Positions 33,733-45,100 of a DNA stretch of 58,459 bases are shown piece after piece. The DNA is from Verrucomicrobiota bacterium (lineage in GTDB: Bacteria > Verrucomicrobiota > Verrucomicrobiia > Limisphaerales > J093). The stretch lies in assembly GCA_022710935.1 (NCBI GenBank), contig JAKLFY010000041.1, positions 1 to 58,459 of the forward strand, in the 5' to 3' direction. The notes under the pieces were generated by a model that had not been told where the DNA came from, ran no database searches, and saw only the letters and a list, made by a program, of their open reading frames with translations. A program made the position numbers and the translations under genes. Within the stretch, counting starts at the first letter, position 1. Every line of letters begins with the position of its first letter.

Positions 33733-33816
33733 GAGGCGTCGACTGCCGGTTGCCATGGCCAAGATTCAGCGTGAACGAATTGGTGACATGCTCCCTTGGT
33801 CTGAGGCGAAGCCTCG

Positions 33817-34827
33817 CTAATCCTGGACGAGGCGGACGAAGAGGCGATCGCCGAGCGTCGCCTCGGGGACGATCAGCACGATCTGTGAGCTTGCCGGTGT
33901 GGTGGTCTGGAGGTCGGACCACGGGGCGTTGAGCGCTCCGGCGCCCTGGACGGTGAGGGGGTGATCGGCGGTGCAGGCCGCGGTCAGTTCGAGATCGCCG
34001 TTTTCGAGAACGCGATAGGCGGTGATGACTGCCGGGTCAGGGGCCGACCCGCCCGAGGTCGCCTTGAGGGGGAAGCTGTTGTAGGCGTCGAAGCCCGAGT
34101 AGGTCTCGGGCAGCGTCTGATAGGAGAGGTGCGTGTAGCGCGTGAACGAGATCCAGGCCCAATAGGTTGTGTCCGGCGTCAGCATCCCGGCCGGGATCTC
34201 GATGGCGGTCTCGGCGCCATCGATCGGTCCGGCATAGAACGCAAACTCGCCTGTCTCCGAATCCGTGATGTGGATCCAGATCTCGCGCTCGCCCTCGCCG
34301 GTGAAGGGCGCCCAGCGCAGCGTGAAGTCCTTGGTGGGATCGACCCTCTGGGCTGCATCGAAGTTGGTGCATCGAGGCGCCGGGGGGTAATCGTCCGAGG
34401 CCAGGGGCACGTCGTATCGGGTGTCTCCGGTGATGTAGCTCGAGAGGGTGAAACGGTAACTGCCGGACCCGTACTTCGAGCTCAACGCCTGTTGGCTCAC
34501 CGCCCCGTCGTAGTAATCGAAACCGCCCTCTTCGTAGTCGGTTCTCATGGCATGCGTCTGGCTGCTGGGCGTGCGAACGGTCATGCCCGAGATCCACAGA
34601 TCCCAGTCCGGGTCGCTCAGCGTCTCGTCCGTCAGATAAACATCGGCCGTGATGTCATAGGGTTCGTCCGCGCTCGGAATCAGCTCGGGATCGCCGGCGT
34701 TGTTCTGTTCGTACCAGACGGCCTTGAAGAGGAAGATTGCGCCAACGTCTTCCGCGCAGACCGCCGGCGCCAGGAGCATGGCAGAGCCCAACCACGTGCC
34801 AAGGAAGGAAGTGAAGGGGCGTTTCAT
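33817..34827 (-). CDS. Exported protein of unknown function with Fn3-like segments
   Basis: 336 residues from ATG 34827, with a signal peptide (MKRPFTSFLGTWLGSAMLLAPAVCAE). The mature part is acidic and rich in Tyr and Thr. It contains VGAIFLFKAVWYEQNN, an aromatic repeat-like region (YEEGGFDYYDGAVSQQ, YGSGSYRFTLSSYITGD), a possible Fn3-like segment (FTLRWAPFTGEGEREIWIHI; YWAWISFTRYTH), and a C-terminal sandwich-like tail (LTVQGAGALNAPWSDLQTTT) common at the ends of Verrucomicrobia exported proteins. I do not recognise the family. The frame extends upstream to 34941 without a better start. Confidence 0.65.
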   Translation of the reverse strand: MKRPFTSFLGTWLGSAMLLAPAVCAEDVGAIFLFKAVWYEQNNAGDPELIPSADEPYDITADVYLTDETLSDPDWDLWISGMTVRTPSSQTHAMRTDYEEGGFDYYDGAVSQQALSSKYGSGSYRFTLSSYITGDTRYDVPLASDDYPPAPRCTNFDAAQRVDPTKDFTLRWAPFTGEGEREIWIHITDSETGEFAFYAGPIDGAETAIEIPAGMLTPDTTYWAWISFTRYTHLSYQTLPETYSGFDAYNSFPLKATSGGSAPDPAVITAYRVLENGDLELTAACTADHPLTVQGAGALNAPWSDLQTTTPASSQIVLIVPEATLGDRLFVRLVQD

Positions 34828-34932
34828 GGCGGACCAAGAGAACGCCAGCCCGGCCCCGCAGTCAAGCCATTGCCGACAGCCCTTGCCGACAGTGTCGTTT
34901 TGACATGTTGACTGTCGCGCAGCTCGGGAGTG

Positions 34933-34960
34933 AATTGTCAACTATTTAGATGCGACCCCA
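34933..34960 (+). repeat. 28-bp motif ending TAGATGCGACCCCA, copy 1
   Basis: AATTGTCAACTATTTAGATG followed by CGACCCCA. A second copy in the same orientation lies at 50192-50218 (AATGTCAACAGTCTAGATG, CGACCCCA). The two differ at only a few positions. It resembles the terminal sequence of a mobile element, but no element joins the copies. Confidence 0.5.
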
Positions 34961-35036
34961 TTGCCCAGGCCGATTCTCGGGGCGCGTTCTTACGGCTTGA
35001 TTGTCGCGCCTGGACTGGGCGAGCCTCTCGGGAACA

Positions 35037-36086
35037 ATGAGTGGGAAACTGTGTACGCCGCTGTTGGACCTGGCCGCCTCCGCGATTCTGCTCACCGGAT
35101 GCGCCGTTGGACCCAAGACTCCGCTGGCCCGTCAGATGGGGGAATCGGTCGTGTTCGTTGGCGAGGAGCCGGCGGCCCTGGCCTATCTGCCGGTGCGCGG
35201 CGAGCCGCTCCTGGTCCGGAACACCTATCTGCCGGACTCGAACAGCGTCCACTCCATCGAGGGCCGCGATTTCATCGTGGATTACGCCGCGGGGACGCTG
35301 CGGCGGACGCCGGATTCGCATCTGCCGGATTTCCGCACGAACGTGTTGTACGGGCAGGAGACGTTCGATCACACGCGATTCCCCGGCTTCGGCAACAGCG
35401 GGTATTTCGCCTTTGTGGACTACACACATGCGGCGTCGGCGCCCTGGCCCGCACAGGGTTCTCAAAGGGCTTACCTGCGGTCGACTGAGGCGAAGCTGAA
35501 AGCGGGGGAGACGGTCAAGATCGTGGCCTACGGGGACAGCATCACGGCGGGGGGCGACGCCTCGAAGCCCGAGCTGATCTTTTGGCGGCGGTGGGCCGAA
35601 GCACTGCAGCGCAGGCACCCGGCCTCGCGCATCACCGCCGTGAACGGGGCGACCGGCGGCGATTCCACCGCGCAGGGCCTCGATCGGATCGAGACCAAGG
35701 TGCTCAGCGAAAAGCCCGATCTTGTCCTGCTCGGTTTCGGCATGAACGATCACAACGTGATGGGCGTGCCGATTCCGCAATTCGAGGCCAATCTCACCCG
35801 GATGATCGCCCGCATCCGGACCGAGGCGGGGGCGGAGGTCATCCTCTTCTCCGCATTCCCGCCCAATCCCAAGTGGAAATTCGGGACGCATCGGATGGAG
35901 GAATATGCCGCGGCCACGGGTCGAGTCGCGCGGGAGACGGCGTGCGCCTATGCGGATGTGTTTGGCAACTGGCAGGCGCTCGCGGGGCGCAAGAAGCCGG
36001 AGGACCTGCTCGGAAACAACATCAATCATCCGAACGATTTCGGCCACGGAATCTACTTCCAGGTGTTCGAAGCGCTCGGTCTGTGA
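35037..36086 (+). CDS. SGNH/GDSL-family hydrolase, predicted lipoprotein
   Basis: 349 residues from ATG 35037; ATG 35001 would spoil the signal. MSGKLCTPLLDLAASAILLTGC gives a lipobox (LTGC), so the protein is probably membrane-anchored. The SGNH blocks are present: VAYGDSITAGGDAS (nucleophile Ser about 166), NGATGGDSTAQGL (Gly), GFGMNDHNVMG (Asn, about 233) and NHPNDFGHGIY with the Asp/His pair at about 333-336. An N-terminal beta-rich region of about 145 residues precedes the catalytic domain. Such enzymes remove acetyl or other esters from glycans or lipids, which suits the neighbouring glycoside hydrolases. Confidence 0.85.
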   Translation: MSGKLCTPLLDLAASAILLTGCAVGPKTPLARQMGESVVFVGEEPAALAYLPVRGEPLLVRNTYLPDSNSVHSIEGRDFIVDYAAGTLRRTPDSHLPDFRTNVLYGQETFDHTRFPGFGNSGYFAFVDYTHAASAPWPAQGSQRAYLRSTEAKLKAGETVKIVAYGDSITAGGDASKPELIFWRRWAEALQRRHPASRITAVNGATGGDSTAQGLDRIETKVLSEKPDLVLLGFGMNDHNVMGVPIPQFEANLTRMIARIRTEAGAEVILFSAFPPNPKWKFGTHRMEEYAAATGRVARETACAYADVFGNWQALAGRKKPEDLLGNNINHPNDFGHGIYFQVFEALGL

Positions 36087-36169
36087 GCGACTGGCGGGGA
36101 CGGGGGTGTGCCACGGCGGCGCATCTGGCCTGTGATTTGCTGTGGAACGGCGTCAGATCGGTTCAGCAC

Positions 36170-39100
36170 ATGATCATGCGCACATACTCTGCCGCGGCGC
36201 TGGGGTTGATTCTGGCCCTGGGGCCCACATTCGTTCTTGGCCAAACGCCAGATTACGGCCTTTTGCGCGAGGTTTGGGAGGGCATCCCGAGCGAGGGCCT
36301 TTCCATGCTGACCGACTCGCCCGATTACCCGGATCGGCCCACCAGCACCAATTATGTGACCGACCTGTTCGAGGCGCCGACGGATGCCCTGGACAACTAT
36401 GGCCAGCGCATGCACGGGTATGTCGTCGCTCCGCAGACCGGGAATTACACCTTTTGGATCGCCAGCGACGATAATGGCGCTCTGTATCTGAGCACGGACG
36501 AGAATCCCGCCAGCGCGCGCGTGATTGCCACCGTCAACTCCTGGACCAGCGCGCGCGCCTGGGATTGGGAGGCGAACCAGATGTCGGAGCCCGTTGCACT
36601 TGTGGAGGGCAGGATCTACTACATCGCCGCCCTCATGAAGGAAGGGGGCGGGGGCGACAACCTGGCCGTGCGGTGGTTGATGCCCGACGGCACGGACCAG
36701 GCGCCGATGGTCGCCACCAACCTGCTGCCCTATGGGATCAGTTTCGCCGCGCCGGTGATTGCCGAGCATCCGGCTCCCGCGACCGCGATCGAGGGCGGCA
36801 CCGCGCTTTTTTCCGTCAAGACCGCGAGCTTTGGCGTCTATAGCTATCAATGGCTGCGAAACAGCTTGGCCCTGAGCGGAGCCACCGCGGCGGAGCTGGT
36901 TTACGGGCCTGTGGCACTGGCGGACCAGGGGGCTCGGTTCCGATGCGTGGTCAGCAACAAGCTCGGGACCGCCACCAGCAACGAAGGCATCCTGACTGTC
37001 AGCCCGGACACCACGCCCCCAGCACTGGTCCTCGCTCGGAACCTTGGTTTGACACAGGTCGAGGTGACGTTCAGTGAGCGCGTTTCCGCCCCGTCCGCAA
37101 CCACCGCCACCCATTACAGGATCGACGGTCTCAGTGTCGGCAGCGCGGCGTTCGGACCGAGTCCGAACGTGATCTACCTGACGACATCCGCCATGATCCT
37201 TGGGGCGACATACACGCTGACCGTCAACAATGTCCAGGACGCCGCAGCCGCGCCCAATCCCGTCTCGCCCAACGCAGCGATTCAGTTCGTCGCGACGGAT
37301 TTCACGACCCAGGACGTGGGCAACCCGCCGCTGAGCGGAGACGTCGAATACACCAGCGGCGGCGTCGAGGTGCGGGGCAGCGGCGACATCGGCGGGACGG
37401 CGGACGCGCTGCAATTCGCCTGGCAGAAACGCACGGGCGCCTTCGATGTGCGCGCTCGGGTGGCCCGATTCGACTCGACCGATCCGTTTGCCAAGGCGGG
37501 CTTGATGGTGCGCGAGGATTTGAGTGCCGGGAGCCGGTTCGCGGCGGCGCTGGCCACGCCGTCTGCGGTCGGCTGCGTTTTCATGGCCCGGAGCGTTCCG
37601 GGGGCTGCGGCAAGTCGATCGGGCTATTGTCCGGCGAACTATCCCGAGACCTGGCTCCGCCTGAAGCGATCGGCCAACCTCTTGACCGCCTATGCCGGTC
37701 ATGACGGCCAATCGTGGGTCGAGCTTGGCTCGGCGCAACTGGCGCTGCCCGAGACGGTCTACTTCGGGCTCGCCTCCGCCAGCCGCAACACGGCCGCGCT
37801 GGCAACCGCCAGTTTCCGCGACATCGGCGCCGTCTCGGGCGCGGCGTCGATCACATGGACGCCACGCGGGGAACGGCTCGGGTCAAGCAGCCGGCAGACG
37901 CCGCTCGTGTTCAGTGAGATCATGTACCGCCCGACGCAGCGTCCGGACGGCAGGACGGGCGAGTTCATCGAGTTGTTCAACGCCGATCTCATCCCCGCCG
38001 ATCTGACCGGACACCGTCTGGGCGGCAGCATCCAGTTCGCTTTTCCCGACGGGTTCGTGCTGGCCGCGGGCGGCTTCGCCGTCATCGCCCGGAATCCGGT
38101 CGAGTTCGCAGCGGTGTACGGGATTGCGGATGCGCTGGGGCCATTTGTCGGCGGCGATGGCTTGCCCAACGACGGCGGCACGCTGCGCCTCGAGAACCCG
38201 GAGGGCGCCACGCTGCTCGAAGTGAACTACGAGTCCGGTTATCCCTGGCCGGTGGCGGCGGGTGGCGGAGGGCATTCGCTGGTGCTGGCCCGGCCCTCGT
38301 ATGGCGAGGATGATCCGCGCGCATGGGCGGCCAGTGACTTGATCGGCGGTTCACCGGGACAAATGGAGGCCGTGCGGGCCAATCCGCTGGCCGACGTCTT
38401 GATCAACGAATTCCTCGCCCGACCCGATGATGGACAACGCGGGTTCATCGAATTGTACAACCACGGCAACAGCGGGGCGGATGTGGGCGGATGCATCCTG
38501 ACCGATGACGCGGAGACGCCTCGATTCCGCATTGCGGATGGAACCGTGATTCCGCCTCGCGGGTTTCATGCGTTCTACGAAGAGCAGATCGGGTTCGGAC
38601 TCGACGGAGCGGGCGGGCGGCTTTTTCTGGTCAACTCGAATGCCACTCGAGTGCTTGATGCTGTCCGGTACGGCGCCCAGGAGCGCGGCATGGCCGTGGG
38701 GCGGTTTCCGGACGGTGCGCCGGGTGTGCGCCGGCTCGTCGAGCCGTCGCCGGACAACGAGAACCGGCCGCGGGCCATCGATGCCGTTGCGATCAGTGAG
38801 ATCATGTACAACCCGATTTCGGGCGACGATGCCGATGAGTTCATCGAGCTGCACAATCGCGGGGGGCAGCCTGTGGAACTGGGCGGCTGGCGGTTCACGG
38901 ATGGCGTCGATTTCCAGTTCCCGGCGGGAGCGGTCATCGAGGGGGGAGGTTACGCGGTGGTTGCGAAGAGCAGGCCGCGTCTGCTGGCCGGCCATCCCGG
39001 GCTTGATCCTGCCCGGGTCTTCGGCGATTACGGCGGGGCGCTGGCCAACGGCGGCGAACGGCTTGCGTTGGCCAAGCCCGATCTGCTCGTCCTCACCAAC

Positions 39101-42100
39101 GCATTCGGTCTGCCTGAGACGAATCGCATCCTGATCGATGTCGATGAGGTCAGGTACGGCGTTGGGGGGCGGTGGGGGCAGTGGAGCGACGGTCTGGGGA
39201 GCAGCCTCGAGTTGATCGACGCCCACAGCGATCACTCGGCTGCGTCGAGCTGGGCGGACTCGGACGAAAGCGCGAAGGCGCCGTGGGGGACCATTGAATG
39301 GACTGGGGTGCTCGACAACGGCGATGGCGGCAGTGCCAGCCGTTTGCACATCATGATGCAAGGCCCCGGGGAATGCCTGGTCGACAACGTCGAGGTTGTG
39401 CCCAGCACGGGCGGGAATCGGATCACCAACCCGGGCTTCGAGTCGGGGCTCACCGGCTGGGTGATCCAGGGAAACCATCGGCGCAGCGAGGTGCAGGCCA
39501 GCGGCGGAATCGGCGACAGCCGATGTCTGCATGTGCGCGCGACGGGCCGGGGCGATACCGCGTGCAACCGCATCTACATTCCGATCTCGCCAGCCCTGAC
39601 ACAGAACACGACTGCCACCCTGCGCGCCCGAGTCCGATGGCTCAAGGGATGGCCTGAGTTCATGCTGCGCACGCGCGGCAGCTACCTCGAGGCCGCGGGG
39701 CGGATGGCGTTGCCCTCTGATTTGGGCACGCCGGGCGCCCGCAACAGCCGCTCGGTGGCGAATGCGGGGCCGTCGATTGTCGAGGTCGTTCACACCCCCG
39801 TCCTCCCCGCCGCCAACCAGGCCGTCGTCGTCACCGCCCGGCTGAGCGATCCGGATGGTCTGGGAACGGTCCGCGTGCGATACCGCATTGACCCGGGCGG
39901 CACGGCGACCGACCTGGTCATGAAGGACGACGGGACGGCGGGCGATGCGGTGGCCGGCGACGGCGTTTACTCGGCGCGGCTGAGCGGGAGGTCGTCAGGC
40001 ACGCTGGTGGCTTTCCATGTCGAGGCGGCCGACAACGCGCAGGCCTCGTCGACGGCGCGTTTTCCCGCGGACGCGCCCGATCGGGAGTGCCTTGTGCGCT
40101 GGGGCGAGACCCAGCCGGTGGGCAATCTGGGAGTCTATCGTCTATGGCAGCGGCGCGCGGATTACGACTGGTTGCGATCGCGCGAGCCGATGGCCAACGA
40201 CAACGTCGATTGCACGTTCGTCTATGACGACGGGCGGGTGGTCTACAACGTCGAGATGCGCGGCAAAGGCAGCCCGTGGCATGGCGGCAGCGTGGGCAGC
40301 GACTACATCTTCGCCTTTCCCGGAGACGACCGGTTCCTGGGGGCGCGGGATGTGGCCCTGGTGACGGTGGGCAACTTGGGCAACGACGACAGCGCCCAAC
40401 GCGAGCAGGCCGCGTTCTGGATCGGGCGCCAGATGGGCATTCCGACCCTTCACCGCCGGCACGTGCTCTTCTTCGAGAATGGCGCTCGCAAGCAGACTGT
40501 GTACGAGGACACCGAAGAACCGAACGGTCGTTATGTGGATCGTTGGTGGCCGGCGGGCGAGGACGGCGACCTCTACAAGGTCGAGGACTGGTTCGAGTTC
40601 AACGATACGGGCGACAGTTTCACCTTCAGCCGGGACGCGACGCTCGAGACGTTCACGACCACGGGCGGCGCGTACAAGCTGGCGCGCTACCGCTGGGCGT
40701 GGCGGAAGCGGGCGGTGGCCGATTCCGCCAACAACTACACCAACCTGTTCAACCTTGTCACAGCGGTGAACCTGACGGGATCGGCCCTGGTGCCGCAGGT
40801 CGAAAACCAGGTCGACGTCGAGAATTGGATGCGCGTCTTCGCTCTCCAGCACATTGTCGGGAACTGGGACGCCTACGGCTACAATCGCGGCAAGAATTGC
40901 TACGTCTACAAACCGCTCAACGGACGCTTCGGGATGATCCCCTGGGACATCGACATGGTGCTCGGCTCCGGGAGCGACGGCCCGACAACGGACATCTTTG
41001 GCGCGAACGATCCGATCGTCACCAGGCTTTGGAACACCCCGGCGTTCCGGCGCGCTTATTTGCGGGCCTATTCGGACGCCGTCGCCGGTCCGCTCCAGAA
41101 CGCCCGGTTCGATCCCATCGTGGACGGGCGGCATTCGGCGCTGCGGGCTAACGGCGTCACCGTGGCTGACCCGCGTCCGATCAAGAGCTGGGTGGCCCAA
41201 CGCCGCGCGTACCTGGCCAATCGCGTGGCCGGGATGGACGTCAAGGACTTCGCCATCACCAGCAACGGCGGCAATGACTGGAGCACGGGGCAGTTGCAGG
41301 TGACGCTCAGCGGAACGGCGCCCATCGCGATCAAGACGATCGAGCTCAACGGCGCCGTGATGCCGGTGACGTGGACCAGCGCGACCAGTTGGTCCGCCCT
41401 GGTCGCGTTGGGCGGACGCACCAACGTCCTGAGCCTTGTCGGCTATGATTCGCGGGGTGCGCCTGTGGCCGGCGCCTCCGACACGGTCCGCGTCATCTAC
41501 ACCGGCACTGACCTGCCCGCGGCCGCCGATCAAGTGGTGATCAACGAGATCATGTACCATCCCCTGGCGCCGAACGCCGCGTTCATCGAGCTCTGCAACA
41601 CCTCGGCCACCGCCCCGTTCGATCTCTCCGGCTGGCGGCTCGGCGGTGTCGGCTTCACCTTTCCGTCCGGCGTCGTGCTCGGTCCAGGCGGCTTCGCTGT
41701 CGTCGCCTCGAATCGGGACGGCTTCGCGGCGGCGTACGGGTTCGATGTGCTGCCGGTCGGGGAGTTTCCTGGCAACCTGCAGAACGACGGTGAACGTCTG
41801 CGCCTTCTCAGACCCGGGGCCACTCCGGAGGCCGATGAACTCGTCGATGAAGTCCGCTATGCGAACGAGCCGCCGTGGCCCGTTCAGGCGGACGGCTGGG
41901 GCCCCTCGCTGCAACTGATCGACCCGCGTCAGGACAACTGGCGTGTCGGCAACTGGGCCGCCGCGCATCCGGGCGATGCGGTCGTGGCCACGCCCGGCAA
42001 GCCCAATTCGGTTGTGAAGGCCCTTCCGCCGTTCCCGCCGCTGTTCGTGAACGAAGTGCAGCCCCAGAATGTCAGCGGCCCGGTTGATCGGTTCGGCGAC

Positions 42101-45100
42101 CGGGATCCGTGGATCGAGCTTCACAATCCGGGCACGAATCAGATCGACCTGAGCGGGTTTTTCCTGACCAGCGCATACACGAATCTCACGGAATGGGCGT
42201 TCCCAGTTGGCGCGCGCATTGGTCCCGGCGCGTTCCTGCTGGTTTGGGCTGACGGCGAGCCGGTCGAGTCCACGGAGGACGAGCTGCACACCCGGTTTCG
42301 CCTCGAGCCCGGCAGCGGCGCCGTTGCCCTGGTGCGACAGCAGCTCGGGGCGCCGGCGGTCATCGATTACATCAACTACCAATCCATCCCCGACGATCTG
42401 TCCACCGGCTCGTATCCGGACGGCCAGCCGCAAGCGAGGCAGTTGTTTCACCTGCCCACGCCGGGCCGGGCGAATGACCCCGGCACGCCGCCTGTCGAGG
42501 TCTTCATCAACGAATGGATGGCCAGCAACACGGGCGTTGCGCTCGATCCGGCTGATGGCGATCCGGACGATTGGTTCGAGCTGTACAACGCCGGGGCACG
42601 GGCGGTCGATCTCTCGGCGTACACGCTGACCGATGACCTGGCGGACCCGGACAAGTTCGTGATCCCGAACGGCACGGTGATTCCGGCGGGTGGCTTTCTG
42701 TTGGCGTGGGCCGATGAAGAGACGGAGCAATCGGGCCAGGGCCAGTTGCATGTCAACTTCAGGCTCTCGGCCACCGGCGAGTCGATCGGGCTCTTCACGC
42801 CCGACGGACGGGCGGTGGACACCATCGCGTTCGGCTCACAGACCAACAACATCAGTGAAGGCCGCTTCCCGGATGGAATGATCCCGCCGCCCTTTGTCTT
42901 CATGGGCCGCCCCACCCCAGGCGGGCCCAACGAGTTCCCGACGCTGAACGTGCCGCCCACGCTCGATCCGGTGGGCAGCCGAACGGTCGACGAAGGACAA
43001 ACGGCTGCCTTCACGGTGTCCGCAACGGATCCGGATGCCGGGCAAACGCTCGTTTTTGCGCTGTTCGGGGCGCCGCCGGGCGCCCGAATCGATTCCAAAA
43101 CAGGCGCGTTTTCCTGGACGACGACCGAGGGGGACGGGCCGGGCGAATACGCATTTACCGTGCGTGTCACCGATGACGGCACGCCGCCGCGCTGGGACGC
43201 CGAACAGGTCACAGTCACTGTCCGCGAGGTGAACCAATCGCCCACGCTCGATCCGATCGCCGACCAGTCGGTCGACGAGGGATCCCTGCTGAGCATCCAG
43301 GCCGTCGCGCGGGATATCGATCAACCGGCGCAGTCCCTTCGGTTCAGCCTGGTCGGTGTCGTCCCCGAAGGCGCGACCATCAACGCGTTGACCGGAGAGT
43401 TCTCGTGGACTCCCGCCGAGGACCAGGGAGCGGGGACACACGTGGTCACCGTTCAGGTCGTCGACGACAGCGTGCCGCCGGGATCGGCCACCCGCAGCTT
43501 TCAGGTGGTTGTCAATGAGGTGGACAACGCGCCGGTGTTCGAGCCGGTCAGCCTGCAAACAGTCGACGAGTTGAGCCCGTTCGTCCTGCGCGTCGTCGCA
43601 CGGGATCCGGACTCGCCACCGCGCGCGGTGAGCTACCGCCTCGAATCCGGTCCGCCGGGTCTGACACTCGATCCCGCCACCGGTCAGTCGAGCTGGACGC
43701 CAGTCGAGGCGCAGGGGCCCAACTCCTACAACGTCGTCATCCGCGCAACCGAGATCGGAGGGACAGAGGCGTCGACCCTCTCCTTCGCGATTGTTGTGAA
43801 CGAGGTGAATGAACCGCCGACGCTGGCGGCCATTGCGGATCGCACGCTGGCGGAGGGGACGGTTTTTTCGTTCATCAACAGTGCCACGGACGCCGATCTC
43901 CCCCGGCAGACCCTCCGGTTCAGTCTCGATCCGGACGTGCCGCCCGGAGCGAGTATCGATCCGCAGACTGGACTTTTCCAGTGGGCTATTGGCGAGGATG
44001 CGGGCCCGAGCACGAATCGGATCACTGTGCGCGTGACCGATGATGCCCTCGATGCCAGGTCCGCCGCCCGCACTTTCACGGTTGTTGTCGTGGCGCAGGC
44101 GCGCGTCGTGATCAACGAAATCATGTATCGTCCGCCGCCCGACGGCGCCGAGTTTGTGGAAATCCACAACACATCGACGAACACAAGCTGGCGGCTGGAT
44201 GGCTGGCGGCTGACCGGAACTGCGTTCACATTCCCGGCGGGGACCGTTCTGGCGCCGGGCGGATTCCTCGCTGTCGCCCGGGATGTCGGCGCTTTTCAGG
44301 CCGCGTACGGATCGAAGGCGCCCGTAGTCGGCAACTACCTGAACCAACTGAGCCCTGGCGGCGGGACCATCCGACTCGTGCGTCCCGTGGCCGGCGGCCT
44401 CGAAGAGACGCTCGATCATGTGACGTTCCTGACACGGGCGCCGTGGCCAACGACCGCGAATGGCGCCGGGCCGTCGCTGCAATTGATCGATGCGCGCCAG
44501 GACAATGCGCGCGTCGGCAACTGGAGTGCCGTGTCGGGCACCAGCACCAATGCCCCCGTCAACGTCGTGCCCATGACCGCGTCGTGGCGCTACTGGCAGG
44601 ACGCGTCCGCTCCTGCGTCCGGGTGGACCAATCAGGTGTATGACGACAGTCCGTGGCCGAATGGCGGCGCCCTTCTGTATGTCGAGAACGACGCCCTGCC
44701 GGCTCCCAAGACGACGCCGCTGACCATAGGCCAGATGAGCTACCTGTTCCGGACCCGCTTTCAATTCAACGGCAACCCGGACGGCGCATCGCTCGAGTTG
44801 CGGACCATCATCGATGACGGCCTGGTGCTCTACCTGAATGGGCGGGCCTTCTTTTGGCTAGGGATGGACGAGGGCGTGCTTCCCGCGCGCCCGGACGTTG
44901 CGAACCGAACCATTGGCAACGCCATCGAGGAGGGGCCCTTTGTGCGGCTTGTAGACAACCTCCGCATGGGTGAAAACGTCCTGGCCGCCGAGGTGCACCA
45001 GAACAGCCCCGGGAGCACGGACATCGCGTTTGGCGTGGCGGTCGATGTGATCGAAGTCCGGCGCGAGAGCGCGACGCCGGGTTATGCCAACTCGGTGCGC

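Noticed and set aside
33577-33762. Small ORF containing LEKQNRARADGGNWATECRR
   Set aside because: It runs through the composite repeat and has a counterpart in the repeat at 27050-27232, so it is spurious translation of repeated DNA.
35582-36169. A 196-codon N-terminal extension of the giant protein
   Set aside because: It overlaps the SGNH hydrolase in another frame and would bury the signal peptide at 36170.
40142-44764. Long minus-strand ORFs (869 and 642 codons) opposite the giant CotH protein
   Set aside because: Same mirror-frame effect; the Arg/Gly/His-rich products show no domain.
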